Source: Intrasporangium calvum DSM 43043 (GTDB lineage: Bacteria; Actinomycetota; Actinomycetes; Actinomycetales; Dermatophilaceae). From it: a stretch of 64,000 bases of DNA. A program made the translations under genes and the position numbers. Each line of letters begins with the position of its first letter. Position 1 is the stretch's first letter. Positions 42,882 to 51,186 of the stretch are shown here, one piece after another. A model generated the notes under the pieces. It saw only the letters and a program-made list of their open reading frames with translations, ran no database searches and was not told the DNA's origin. The stretch lies in contig NC_014830.1 of NCBI RefSeq assembly GCF_000184685.1, positions 3,782,001 to 3,846,000 of the forward strand. Reading direction: 5' to 3'.

Positions 42882-43892
42882 TCACTCGTATCGGATGCGT
42901 GGGTCGAGGACGGCATACAGGATGTCGACCAGGAGGTTCGCGACCAGGAAGATCAGCGCCGCGAGCGTGACGATCCCGATGACGACACTGGCATCGCCGG
43001 TTCGTGCGCTCTGGGCCGCGACCCGACCGATGCCGGGCACGTTGAAGATCGTCTCGGTGACGACCGCCCCGCCCATGAGGACACCCAGGTCGACGCCGAG
43101 CGAGGTGACGACGGGGATGAGTGAGTTGCGCAGCGTGTGCACGCCGGTGATCCGGCGCGGCAGCAGGCCCTTGGCCCGAGCGGTCCGGACGTAGTCGGCG
43201 CGGACGTTCTCGACCATGCTCGTGCGAGTCAGCCGGGCGGTGACCGCGAGGCTGGTCGCCCCCAGGACGAGGCCCGGGATGACGAGGCTGGCCCACGGAT
43301 ACTCGGGTTTGTACCCAGCGGCGAGGAAGCCCCTCGAGATGATTTCCGGGAAGTTCGGGTCAGCGCGCAGCTGGTTGCCGAACTTCACCGCGACGAACTC
43401 GCGGATGACGATGCCGAGGACGAAGATCGGCACCGCGATGATCAGGGTCGTCGAGATCTTGACGAAGTAGTCGATGAAGCCACCGCTGCGCAGGCCCGCC
43501 AGGACGCCGGCCAGGACGCCGACGACGGCCTCGAAGACGAAGGCGATGAGGGCGATGCGAACGGTGTAGGGCAGCGCGGCACCGATGATGTCGGTGACCT
43601 CACGTTGGCCCGACAAGCTGATGCCGAAGTCCCACTGGGCGATGTTGACGAGGCGGTCACCGAAGAGGCCGATGCACGGGTTGCCCGTCTGGGTGAGACA
43701 GGGATCGTTCAGGTTCAGGCGCTCGGAGAGCGCCGCCATCATTGCGGGCGTTGGCGTGCGGTCGCCGAACAACGCCCGGACCGGGTTACCGGTCAGCTGG
43801 ATACCAAGGGATGTGAGGTAGTGCAGCAGGAACATCGTGCCGAGCACGGTCGGGATGAACTGAAGCACCCGCCGTATGACATATCTCCCCAC
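42882..43892 (-). CDS. oppB: Oligopeptide ABC transporter permease OppB
   Basis: A 336-residue permease with six helices. The N-terminus GRYVIRRVLQFIPTVLGTMFLLHYL is typical of OppB/DppB, and the EAA loop is DYVRTARAKGLLPRRITGVHTLRNSLIPV. A periplasmic insertion containing two Cys residues (NLNDPCLTQTGNPCIGLFGD) is present, common in actinobacterial members. It follows oppA after a 97-bp gap containing a hairpin and opens the ATPase/permease part of the operon. Confidence 0.95.
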   Translation of the reverse strand: MGRYVIRRVLQFIPTVLGTMFLLHYLTSLGIQLTGNPVRALFGDRTPTPAMMAALSERLNLNDPCLTQTGNPCIGLFGDRLVNIAQWDFGISLSGQREVTDIIGAALPYTVRIALIAFVFEAVVGVLAGVLAGLRSGGFIDYFVKISTTLIIAVPIFVLGIVIREFVAVKFGNQLRADPNFPEIISRGFLAAGYKPEYPWASLVIPGLVLGATSLAVTARLTRTSMVENVRADYVRTARAKGLLPRRITGVHTLRNSLIPVVTSLGVDLGVLMGGAVVTETIFNVPGIGRVAAQSARTGDASVVIGIVTLAALIFLVANLLVDILYAVLDPRIRYE

Positions 43893-43915
43893 GGTGGGGT
43901 CTCCTATCGACGTGC

Positions 43916-43955
43916 GGTGGCGGCGACGACCCTACTCGGGGTCGCCGCCGCCACC
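43916..43955 (-). terminator. Intercistronic hairpin between oppA and oppB
   Basis: GGTGGCGGCGACGACC (from 43916) pairs with GGTCGCCGCCGCCACC (to 43955) with one internal mismatch. It lies after the binding-protein gene and before the permeases, the usual place for a partial terminator or 3' stabiliser that keeps binding-protein mRNA in excess. Confidence 0.6.
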
Positions 43956-43989
43956 AAGTCTGGATCTGGTCAGCTGGGTAGGACGGGGA

Positions 43990-45657
43990 TCACTTCTGCT
44001 TGAGCGTGATCTTGCCGTACTCAGCGTCGGAGATCTTGTTCCAGACGAACTTGTCAACGTTGGAGCTGTACAGCGCCGCGGTCTTGCTGAACCACATCGG
44101 GATGACGGGGATGTCCTCGCCGAGGATGTCCTCCGCTGCCTGGTACTTCGCGATCGCTTCCTCGACGTTCGCGGCGGAGTCACCCTCGGTGATCAGCTTG
44201 TCGAAGTCGGGGTTGGCGTACGTGGAGTTGTTGCTCGAGGCACCCGTGCCGTAGAGCGGCTTGAGGTAGGTCTCGATGACGGGGTAGTCCGGGCCCCAGC
44301 CGAGGCGGAACGGGCCGGTGAACTTCTTGGCGTCTGCCGTGGCGAGGTACTCCGGGAACTGGAGGTTCACGCGGATGTCGTAGTCGATGCCGAGGGCGGC
44401 CTTGATCTGGTCACCAACAGCCTGGAGCCACTTCTCGTGACCGGCGCCGGCGTTGGCCCACAGGGTCATCTTGCCGCTCTTCCAGCCACCAGCCTCCTGA
44501 AGGAGCTGCTTGGCCTTCGCGACGTCCTGCTTGCAGTACTTGCAGACGTCGGGACGGAAGCCCTCGAAGGTCGGGGCGACGAAGCCCGTTGCGGCGGTGA
44601 AGCGACCGTCGAACACGGCGTCGATGATCGGCTGCCGGTCGATGGCCAGCGACAGGGCCTGACGGACGCGCTTGTCCTTGTACTCGTCGCGGTAGAGCGG
44701 CAGGCCGACGTAGGTGAAGGAGTCGCCCGGCGCCTCGTACATGAGGTCGCCGTACTGGGCCTTGGCCTCCTTGTAGCGAGCCGGCGGGATGGTGTACATC
44801 ACGTCGATCTCGCCGGCCTGGTAGGCGGCGTAGCCGGCGTCGACGTCAGCGTAGATCTTGTAGGACAGCTTGTCGGCCATCCCCTTCTCGTCGCCCTTCC
44901 ACGTGTCGCTCCGGACGAGAGTGACGCCGACGTTGTGCTCCCACTTGCCGTCGATCTTGTAGGGGCCGTTGCCGATGGGCGTCTCGTTGCAGACCTTCGT
45001 GTCCTTGATGCAGGCATCTGCCATCGGGAAGAAGCCCGAGTAGCCCATGGTCACCGGGAAGGCCGCGAAGGGCTCCGACAGCTCGACGGTGAACTCGGTG
45101 TCGCTGACCTTCTTGAGGCCGGAGAGCTCCTTGGCCTTGGGCTCCGGGGCCGTCTTGGGGCCGTCGCCGTCCGGGTCGGAGGAGGTCATGTCGTCGATGC
45201 CGGCGATGCGGCTCATGAAGTAGGCGTTGTTCTGCGCGTTGGGCGAGTAGGCGGCGTAGTTCCACGCACGGATGAACGCGTCGGAGTTGACGGGCTCGCC
45301 GTTCTCGAACGTGTAGCCGGGCTTGAGCTTGACCGTCCAGTTCTTCTGGTCGCTCGACTCGATCGACTCCGCGAGGTCCATCTCGGCCTCACCGGTCTCG
45401 GCGTTGTACTTGACGAGACCGCGGTACAGCTGGCGGATGACGAGAATGGACGGCTCGTCGTCGCCTGCAGTGGGGAGCAGGAACGCGGGCTCAGAAGCGT
45501 AGATCCGAAGATCCCCACCCTGCGCGCCGGTTGCCGCTCCGGTGCCACCATTCGTCGTACCTGGCGTGGGCGTCTCGCTGCTGCTGCTGCACGCTGCCAC
45601 CGCCATCATGGTCATTGCGGTTGCGACCGCGATAGTCGCGGACCTGCGAACCTTCAT
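43990..45657 (-). CDS. oppA: Peptide-binding lipoprotein OppA
   Basis: A 555-residue extracytoplasmic solute-binding protein (SBP_bac_5 family) delivering peptides to OppBC. The signal MKVRRSATIAVATAMTMMAV ends at lipobox VAAC with the lipidated Cys23, then a Ser/Thr/Gly linker. Family features include AESIESSDQKNWTVKLKPGYTFENG, the start of the ligand lobe, and RVRQALSLAIDRQPIIDAVF. Cys pairs KDTKVCN and VCKYCKQ may form disulfides. AAGGAGGAGCC precedes the ATG at 45657. First gene of the opp operon; a 255-bp region upstream holds its promoter. Confidence 0.95.
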   Translation of the reverse strand: MKVRRSATIAVATAMTMMAVAACSSSSETPTPGTTNGGTGAATGAQGGDLRIYASEPAFLLPTAGDDEPSILVIRQLYRGLVKYNAETGEAEMDLAESIESSDQKNWTVKLKPGYTFENGEPVNSDAFIRAWNYAAYSPNAQNNAYFMSRIAGIDDMTSSDPDGDGPKTAPEPKAKELSGLKKVSDTEFTVELSEPFAAFPVTMGYSGFFPMADACIKDTKVCNETPIGNGPYKIDGKWEHNVGVTLVRSDTWKGDEKGMADKLSYKIYADVDAGYAAYQAGEIDVMYTIPPARYKEAKAQYGDLMYEAPGDSFTYVGLPLYRDEYKDKRVRQALSLAIDRQPIIDAVFDGRFTAATGFVAPTFEGFRPDVCKYCKQDVAKAKQLLQEAGGWKSGKMTLWANAGAGHEKWLQAVGDQIKAALGIDYDIRVNLQFPEYLATADAKKFTGPFRLGWGPDYPVIETYLKPLYGTGASSNNSTYANPDFDKLITEGDSAANVEEAIAKYQAAEDILGEDIPVIPMWFSKTAALYSSNVDKFVWNKISDAEYGKITLKQK

Positions 45658-45899
45658 CGGCTCCTCCTTGTGAAACCCCGGGGATGACTGGGGGTTGGGG
45701 ACACACTTGCACCGGATCGGGCGAGTGAGGCACCTCAGCCCCGTCCTGTTATGGAAGCGTTGTCAACGGGGTGTCCAGATCGTGACCTCCCCGAAGCGTC
45801 CCCACCCGCTGCCTGAGCGCCCCGACCAGGGCTCCGGCAGGCGCGTTCGGCCCGCCCCCGGCCCCGTGCGCCGGACCCCGCCCGCCGGCGCACGCCCCC

Positions 45900-45905
45900 T
45901 ACGCT
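45900..45905 (+). promoter_or_regulatory. Candidate leaderless -10 box of nfo
   Basis: TACGCT ends 7 nt before the ATG at 45913, and no separate Shine-Dalgarno region is evident. No -35 box is recognisable in the GC-rich DNA upstream. Confidence 0.35.
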
Positions 45906-45912
45906 GGAGCGC

Positions 45913-46710
45913 ATGTCCCTTCACATCGGCGCCCACGTGGACCAGGAAGATCCCGTGGCCGAGGCCCGGGCCCGCCATGCCACGCTCTCGCAGTTCTTCC
46001 TCGGCGACCCACAGAGCTACAAGGGCCCGGTCGTGCGCCACGCCGGTGGGGCAGCGGGCCTCAGGGCGGCGGCCGAGACGGCCGGAGTCGACCTCTACGT
46101 CCACGCGCCCTACCCGATCAACGTCGCGAGCCTGAACAACCGGATCCGCATTCCCGGCCGCAAGCTCCTCCAGCAGCACCTGCTCGCTGCCGCCGAGATC
46201 GGCGCCAAGGGCGTGATCGTCCATGGCGGGCACCTCGGCGTCGACGAGGACAGCGCCCGGGGTTTCGACAACTGGCGCAAGTGCATCGACGGGCTCGAGA
46301 TGCCCGTGCCGCTCCTCATCGAGAACACGGCCGGCGGCGACCATGCGATGGCTCGCCGGCTCGAGGCGATCGCTCGGCTCTGGGACGCGATCGGCACGGC
46401 CAGCGGTGGCGACACGGTCGGGTTCTGTCTCGACACGTGTCACGCGCACGCGGGAGGCAACGACCTCGGGACCATCGTGGACCGGGTCAAGGCGATCACC
46501 GGTCGGATCGACCTCGTGCACGCGAACGACTCCCGGGACGCCTTCGACAGTGGTGCCGACCGGCACACCAACCTCGGTTCGGGCCACATCGACGCCGCCG
46601 CCCTTGCCGACGTGGTCCGCGCCGCGAGCGCCCCGGTCGTGTGTGAGACGCCGGGGGGCCGGGAGGGGCAGTCGGCCGACATCGAGTGGCTCCGCACCCG
46701 GCTCACCTGA
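45913..46710 (+). CDS. nfo: Deoxyribonuclease IV (AP endonuclease)
   Basis: A 265-residue zinc-dependent TIM-barrel AP endonuclease that cuts 5' to abasic sites in base-excision repair. [58 protein letters not shown] and [12 protein letters not shown] supply the His, Glu and Asp zinc ligands in the family order. Length is close to the usual 280. The gene stands alone between the opp promoter region and a long inverted repeat; the next gene is convergent. Confidence 0.94.
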   Translation: MSLHIGAHVDQEDPVAEARARHATLSQFFLGDPQSYKGPVVRHAGGAAGLRAAAETAGVDLYVHAPYPINVASLNNRIRIPGRKLLQQHLLAAAEIGAKGVIVHGGHLGVDEDSARGFDNWRKCIDGLEMPVPLLIENTAGGDHAMARRLEAIARLWDAIGTASGGDTVGFCLDTCHAHAGGNDLGTIVDRVKAITGRIDLVHANDSRDAFDSGADRHTNLGSGHIDAAALADVVRAASAPVVCETPGGREGQSADIEWLRTRLT

Positions 46711-46786
46711 CATCGAAAGAGCAGTTCATCCCCCCGCGCGTGGGCTCACCCTCCACGGGGACCCGGGGCAAACTGCTCTTTCGATG
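46711..46786. repeat. 16-bp perfect inverted repeat between convergent genes
   Basis: CATCGAAAGAGCAGTT (46711-46726) and its exact complement (46771-46786) flank a 44-bp GC-rich spacer. It begins directly after the nfo stop codon and ends 16 bp before the ABC pseudogene stop. It is unrelated to the GTATGCCGCTG repeat and is AT-richer than its surroundings. It could be a two-way terminator or the ends of a small mobile element. Confidence 0.8.
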
Positions 46787-46801
46787 CCTTCGGGGGATGG
46801 G

Positions 46802-47544
46802 TCAGTCGGTGGCGCGCCGGTTGAAGGCGCGGATCGACAGTGGGGCCAGCACCAGGGTCAGGGCGATGGCCCACAGGATGGTCGACACGATCGGGTGGTG
46901 GAGCGGCAGCGCAGCCTCGGGCGGCGGCGGTGGCGCGTTGCCCCAGAGCTCTCGCATCGCCTGGACGAGCGACGAGATCGGGTTCCACTCCGCAACGGTC
47001 CGCAGGAACGGCACCATCCGCTCGGTCGGTGCGAAGGTGTTGGCGAGGAAGGTCAGGGGGAAGATCGCGGTGAACATGACCCCTTGCACCGCCTCGGCGG
47101 TCTTGAGCGCCGAGCCGGCCAGGATGCCGAACCAGATCATCGCGAACCCGAAGAGCAGGAGGAGCGCGAAGCCGAGCACCGCGTCGCCGAGCCCGGACCG
47201 GATGCGCCAGCCGATGACGAGCCCGGTCACGGCCATCACGACGACGCCGATGCTCGAGTGGATCAGGCTCGAGATGCTGCGGCCGATGAGCACGGAGGCT
47301 CGGGAGATGGGCAGCGACCGGAAGCGGTCCATGATGCCCTTGTTGATGTCGTTGGTGAGGCCGATGGCGACGATGAAGCAGGAGAAGGCCATCGTCTGCG
47401 CCATGATCCGCGGCAGCATCCACTCGCGGTAGCGGCCGAGCTGGCCGTCGCGATCGACCCGAACCGTTTGACGAGGTGCTCTGCCTCGATGGCCGGGCCG
47501 TTGAACCGCTCGCGGGCCGGCCGCGCACGCGTGGTGATGGTCAT
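46802..47544 (-). pseudogene. ABC exporter remnant: ATPase start fused to permease body
   Basis: The ATG at 47544 begins MTITTRARPARERFNGPAIE then AEHLVKRFGS, the start of a daunorubicin-resistance-type (DrrA) ATPase just before its Walker A region. After about 30 codons the homology jumps, out of frame, to a DrrB-type permease: GRYREWMLPRIMAQTMAF, GIMDRFRSLPISRASVLIGRS and ANTFAPTERMVPFLRTVAEWNP, ending at 46802. The rest of the ATPase and the first helix of the permease are missing, about 1 kb. An internal ATG at 47419 could give a 205-residue permease fragment. Both genes are very likely non-functional. Confidence 0.82.
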
Positions 47545-47664
47545 CTGGGTCCCTGTCCGTGGAGGTGTGGCGACCGACGCTACGGGCGCACACTGACAGC
47601 CTAAAGACGGTGTGCACGCCGTCAACATGTTTCTGCGGCGGGCGCGGGAGCCACCCACCCAGTC

Positions 47665-47771
47665 GTATGCCGCTGGGCTGGCTGCCGAGACATGATCGGC
47701 TGCGCCCCCTCCCGCCCAACGCAACCCGTCGGTAACCTGACGACCACGCGGGCCCCAGCCCAGCGGCATCC
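47665..47771. repeat. Two GTATGCCGCTG repeats in a divergent leader region
   Basis: Core 47665-47678 (plus, followed by TGGCTGCC) and variant GGATGCCGCTGGGC 47758-47771 (minus) lie in the 245-bp region between the ABC pseudogene and the FAD dehydrogenase gene. Each reads GCCCAGCGGCAT outward, toward its own gene. The spacing of about 80 bp is too long for the tight hairpin seen elsewhere. Confidence 0.8.
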
Positions 47772-47789
47772 GACCTGAGGAGAGGTTCC

Positions 47790-49436
47790 ATGGAGACCGA
47801 CGTCGTCGTCGTGGGGGCCGGGCTCGCCGGCCTCGCCGCCACCGCGGAGCTCGCCGAGGCAGGCAAGCGGGTGGTGCTCGTGGAGCAGGAGGGCGAGCAG
47901 TCGTTCGGCGGGCAGGCGTTCTGGAGCTTCGGCGGCCTCTTCCTCGTCGACAGCCCGGAGCAGCGGCGGATGGGCGTCCGGGACAGCCTCGAGCTCGCGA
48001 CCCAGGACTGGATGGGGAGTGCGGGGTTCGACCGGGAGGAGGATCTGTGGCCGAAGCGGTGGGCCGAGGCCTACCTCGACTTCGCTGCGGGCGAGAAGCG
48101 GTCGTGGCTGCGCCAGCAGGGGCACCGCTTCTTCCCGGTCGTCGGGTGGGCGGAGCGAGGGGACGGGCGGGCGGACGGGCACGGCAACTCGGTGCCTCGG
48201 TTCCACGTCACCTGGGGCACCGGCCCCGGGCTCGTCGAGCCCTTCGAGCGCCGGGTGCGCGAGGGCGTGGCCCGCGGACTGGTCACCTTCGCCTTCCGGC
48301 ACCGGGTGGACGAGCTGGTCCTCACCTCCGGCGCGGTCACCGGCGTGCGGGGCCGGCTGCTCGCCCCGGACGACGCCCCGCGGGGCCGGGCGACGAGCCG
48401 CGACGAGACCGGCGACTTCGAGATCACCGCGCAGGCGGTCATCGTCACGAGCGGCGGGATCGGCGGCAACCACGACCTCGTCCGACGAGCCTGGCCCGCG
48501 CGGCTCGGCACGCCTCCGGCCCGGATGGTCGCCGGCGTCCCGGCGCACGTCGACGGAAGGATGGTCGGCATCACCGAGGCGGCGGGCGGACGGGTCATCA
48601 ACCCGGACCGGATGTGGCACTACACCGAGGGCCTGCGCAACTGGGACCCGATCTGGGAGAACCACGGCATCCGGGTCCTGCCCGGGCCTTCGTCGCTCTG
48701 GCTCGACGCGCGGGGGCGACGGCTGCCCCCGCCGTTCTTCCCCGGGTTCGACACGCTCGGGACGCTCCGGCACCTGATGTCGACGGGTTACGACTACTCG
48801 TGGTTCGTCCTGACGCAGAAGATCATCGAGAAGGAGTTCGCGCTGTCGGGGTCCGAGCAGAACCCGGACCTCACCGGCAAGGACGTGCGCCAGGTCCTCG
48901 GACGGGTGAAGAAGGGCGCGCCCGGTCCGGTCGAGGCGTTCAAGCAGCACGGCGAGGACTTCGTCGTCGCCGCGACCGTCGAGGAGCTCGTGCCCCGGAT
49001 GAACGCTCTCGTCGGCGACGCCCTGCTCGACACGGGCGAGGTGCGGCGGACCATCGTGGCCCGGGACAACGAGATCGCCAACAGCTTCTCCAAGGACGCC
49101 CAGGTCACCGCGATCCGCGGCGCCCGGAACTACCGCGGGGACAAGCTGATCCGGGTCGCGACTCCGCACCGGCTGCTCGACCCCAAGGCAGGCCCGCTCA
49201 TCGCGGTCCGCCTCAACATCCTGACGCGCAAGACGCTCGGGGGTCTCGAGACCGACCTGTCCGCACGCGTCCTGAGGTCGGGCGGCGAGCCGCTGGCAGG
49301 GGTCTATGCCGCCGGCGAGGTGGCCGGCTTCGGCGGCGGTGGGATGCACGGGTACAACTCGCTCGAGGGGACCTTCCTCGGCGGGTGCCTCTTCAGCGGA
49401 CGGACGGCTGGGCGGGCGGTGGCGGCGGCGCTGTAG
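47790..49436 (+). CDS. FAD-binding dehydrogenase (KstD/fumarate reductase-like)
   Basis: A 548-residue flavoprotein of the FAD-binding_2 family, related to 3-ketosteroid dehydrogenases and fumarate reductases. VVVGAGLAGLAATAELAEAGKRVVLVE (residues 6-32) binds FAD; VIVTSGGIGGNHDLVRRAWP lies in the middle; AGVYAAGEVAGFGGGGMHGYNSLEGTFLGG (C-terminal) completes the FAD site. The substrate is not predictable. GAGGAGAGG gives a good ribosome site before the ATG. No steroid or succinate genes are near. Annotated relatives are often just called FAD-binding dehydrogenase. Confidence 0.9.
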   Translation: METDVVVVGAGLAGLAATAELAEAGKRVVLVEQEGEQSFGGQAFWSFGGLFLVDSPEQRRMGVRDSLELATQDWMGSAGFDREEDLWPKRWAEAYLDFAAGEKRSWLRQQGHRFFPVVGWAERGDGRADGHGNSVPRFHVTWGTGPGLVEPFERRVREGVARGLVTFAFRHRVDELVLTSGAVTGVRGRLLAPDDAPRGRATSRDETGDFEITAQAVIVTSGGIGGNHDLVRRAWPARLGTPPARMVAGVPAHVDGRMVGITEAAGGRVINPDRMWHYTEGLRNWDPIWENHGIRVLPGPSSLWLDARGRRLPPPFFPGFDTLGTLRHLMSTGYDYSWFVLTQKIIEKEFALSGSEQNPDLTGKDVRQVLGRVKKGAPGPVEAFKQHGEDFVVAATVEELVPRMNALVGDALLDTGEVRRTIVARDNEIANSFSKDAQVTAIRGARNYRGDKLIRVATPHRLLDPKAGPLIAVRLNILTRKTLGGLETDLSARVLRSGGEPLAGVYAAGEVAGFGGGGMHGYNSLEGTFLGGCLFSGRTAGRAVAAAL

Positions 49437-49481
49437 CCGCGAGTTCGTTTGAGGTAAAACGCGATTCGATGAGACGGGCGG

Positions 49482-49511
49482 TTGCCTGACGCGGTCCGCG
49501 TGGGCTAGGAT
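49482..49511 (+). promoter_or_regulatory. Promoter of the DUF222-HNH gene (leaderless)
   Basis: -35 TTGCCT (49482-49487), 18-bp spacer, -10 TAGGAT (49506-49511), then 7 nt to the GTG start at 49519. No Shine-Dalgarno site is present. Confidence 0.6.
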
Positions 49512-49518
49512 CGAACAC

Positions 49519-51150
49519 GTGATCGACATCCAGGGGGGTCCGGACCGGGCGGTGGCGCGGCCCGGCGACGACCCACTGGGCGCCGCTGACCTGGACGGGC
49601 TGGTCGCGGTGCTGGCCCTGCTCGACGGGGATGCCGGGGCCGCCGATGATGCAGGTCGCGTCGACCAGCTCGACGCCCTGGAGCGCGTCAAGGCGGCCTG
49701 TGCCGCTGCGCAGGTGCGGATCACGGCGCGGTTCGTGGACTCACAGGCCACGGTCGCCGAGGACCACCGGGCACGGGCCGCGGAGCGGTCGGCCGCCAAC
49801 GACTTCGAGGGCTGGCGGGCGAAGCGAGAGCTGGCGCGTCGGTCCGAGTTCGAGCCGGTCAGCCTGGATCCGCGGGCCGTCCGAGCAGCCGGTGCGCGGC
49901 GGCGCGGGACCTTCGACCGGGCCGGCATCGCTGCGCAGGTCGGCCTGGCGCGGCACGAGTCCCCCGCTCGTGGGGCACGACTGGCCACCATCGCCTTGTC
50001 CCTGTCACGGGACCTGCCCCACACCCTGGCCGCCCTGGGTGAGGGCCTGCTCGTCGAGCGGCGCGCGGAGCTCGTCGCCCGGCTCACCAGCCATCTCGAC
50101 CGTGACCAGCGGGGCGAGGTCGACGCCGAGGTCATCGGCGGGGCCGGTGCAGCGGTCCGGACGTGGGGTGACCGGGAGCTGGAGCAACGCATCCGGGCCT
50201 GCGCCGACCGGATCGACGCGGCCGCGGCCGTCGCCCGAGCACGCACGGCAGAGTCGGAGCGGCGAGTGACCCTGCGACCGATCCCCGACACCATGGCCAT
50301 CGTCTCGGCGGTCCTCCCGGTCCGGGAGGCAGTGGCGGTCCACGCCGCGCTCACCCGCGCGGCCGACCGGGCCAAGGGCGAGGGCGACGACCGGAGCCGC
50401 GGGCAGGTCATGGCGGACACCCTGGTCGACCGCGTCGTCCGGTCCGTCGCTGCGACCACCGCCTCGGGCGAGGCACCCCCCGACCAGCCGGCGGACGGGC
50501 CGGCGGACGGGCCCGTCGAGGTGCAGATCGTCATCACCGACCGCGCCCTCCTCGCCGGTGCCGACACTCCGGCCCACATCCCCGGCTACGGCCCGGTGCC
50601 CGCCGGCTGGGCCCGTGAGCTGCTGACGCGCAGCCTCGCCGACGACGTCATCGCCGCTGGCAGCCCGCCTCGCCCAGGCGCTCCGCCTCCCCACCGGGCT
50701 CACGAGCGGGCCAAGGTCTGGTTGCGCCGGCTCTACACCCATCCCCACACCGGGGCCCTCGTGGCCATGGAGTCCAAGCGACGACTCTTCCCACCCGGGT
50801 TGCGCCGCTTGATCATTGCCCGAGACGGCACCTGCCGGACCCCGTGGTGCGATGCGCCGATCCGTCACGTCGACCACGTCCGGGCCCACCGCACCGGAGG
50901 CACCACCAGCGAGCGCAACGGCCAGGGACTCTGCGTGCGCTGCAACCTCGTCAAGGAGCAGGCCGGCTGGCATGCCCGAGTGACCGACCCGGGCCACTCG
51001 AGCGGCAGCGAGCAGCCGCACGCGGTCACGCTGACGACGCCGACCGGTCACCGTCACACGACGGCCGCGCCACCGGTGCTGCCGGGCACTGCCTCCACGC
51101 GGTCGGACAGCCCCCTGGAGTCCCACCTCGCCCACCTGCTGGCGAGCTGA
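49519..51150 (+). CDS. DUF222-HNH endonuclease family protein
   Basis: A 543-residue protein. Residues about 20-330 form DUF222; residues 439-475 form an HNH nuclease with C439 and C444 (CRTPWC), the HVDHVRAHRTGG core and a closing CVRCN pair, so a zinc-bound beta-beta-alpha finger. These are numerous in high-GC actinobacteria, often in several copies per genome, and their role is unsettled (inactive mobile-element relics or nucleases). PADGPADGPVEV in the middle comes from a short DNA duplication. The GTG start has a leaderless promoter. Confidence 0.9.
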   Translation: MIDIQGGPDRAVARPGDDPLGAADLDGLVAVLALLDGDAGAADDAGRVDQLDALERVKAACAAAQVRITARFVDSQATVAEDHRARAAERSAANDFEGWRAKRELARRSEFEPVSLDPRAVRAAGARRRGTFDRAGIAAQVGLARHESPARGARLATIALSLSRDLPHTLAALGEGLLVERRAELVARLTSHLDRDQRGEVDAEVIGGAGAAVRTWGDRELEQRIRACADRIDAAAAVARARTAESERRVTLRPIPDTMAIVSAVLPVREAVAVHAALTRAADRAKGEGDDRSRGQVMADTLVDRVVRSVAATTASGEAPPDQPADGPADGPVEVQIVITDRALLAGADTPAHIPGYGPVPAGWARELLTRSLADDVIAAGSPPRPGAPPPHRAHERAKVWLRRLYTHPHTGALVAMESKRRLFPPGLRRLIIARDGTCRTPWCDAPIRHVDHVRAHRTGGTTSERNGQGLCVRCNLVKEQAGWHARVTDPGHSSGSEQPHAVTLTTPTGHRHTTAAPPVLPGTASTRSDSPLESHLAHLLAS

Positions 51151-51163
51151 CTCCCGGAAGCGA

Positions 51164-51177
51164 GCCCAGCGGCATAC
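51164..51177 (-). repeat. GTATGCCGCTG repeat directly upstream of the alpha-galactosidase
   Basis: Exact core with flank TCGCTTCC. The plus strand reads GCCCAGCGGCATAC and then CGT; TACCGT (51175-51180) ends 6 nt before the ATG at 51187, so the repeat may form the -10 box of a leaderless transcript. Confidence 0.8.
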
Positions 51178-51186
51178 CGTCTAGCC

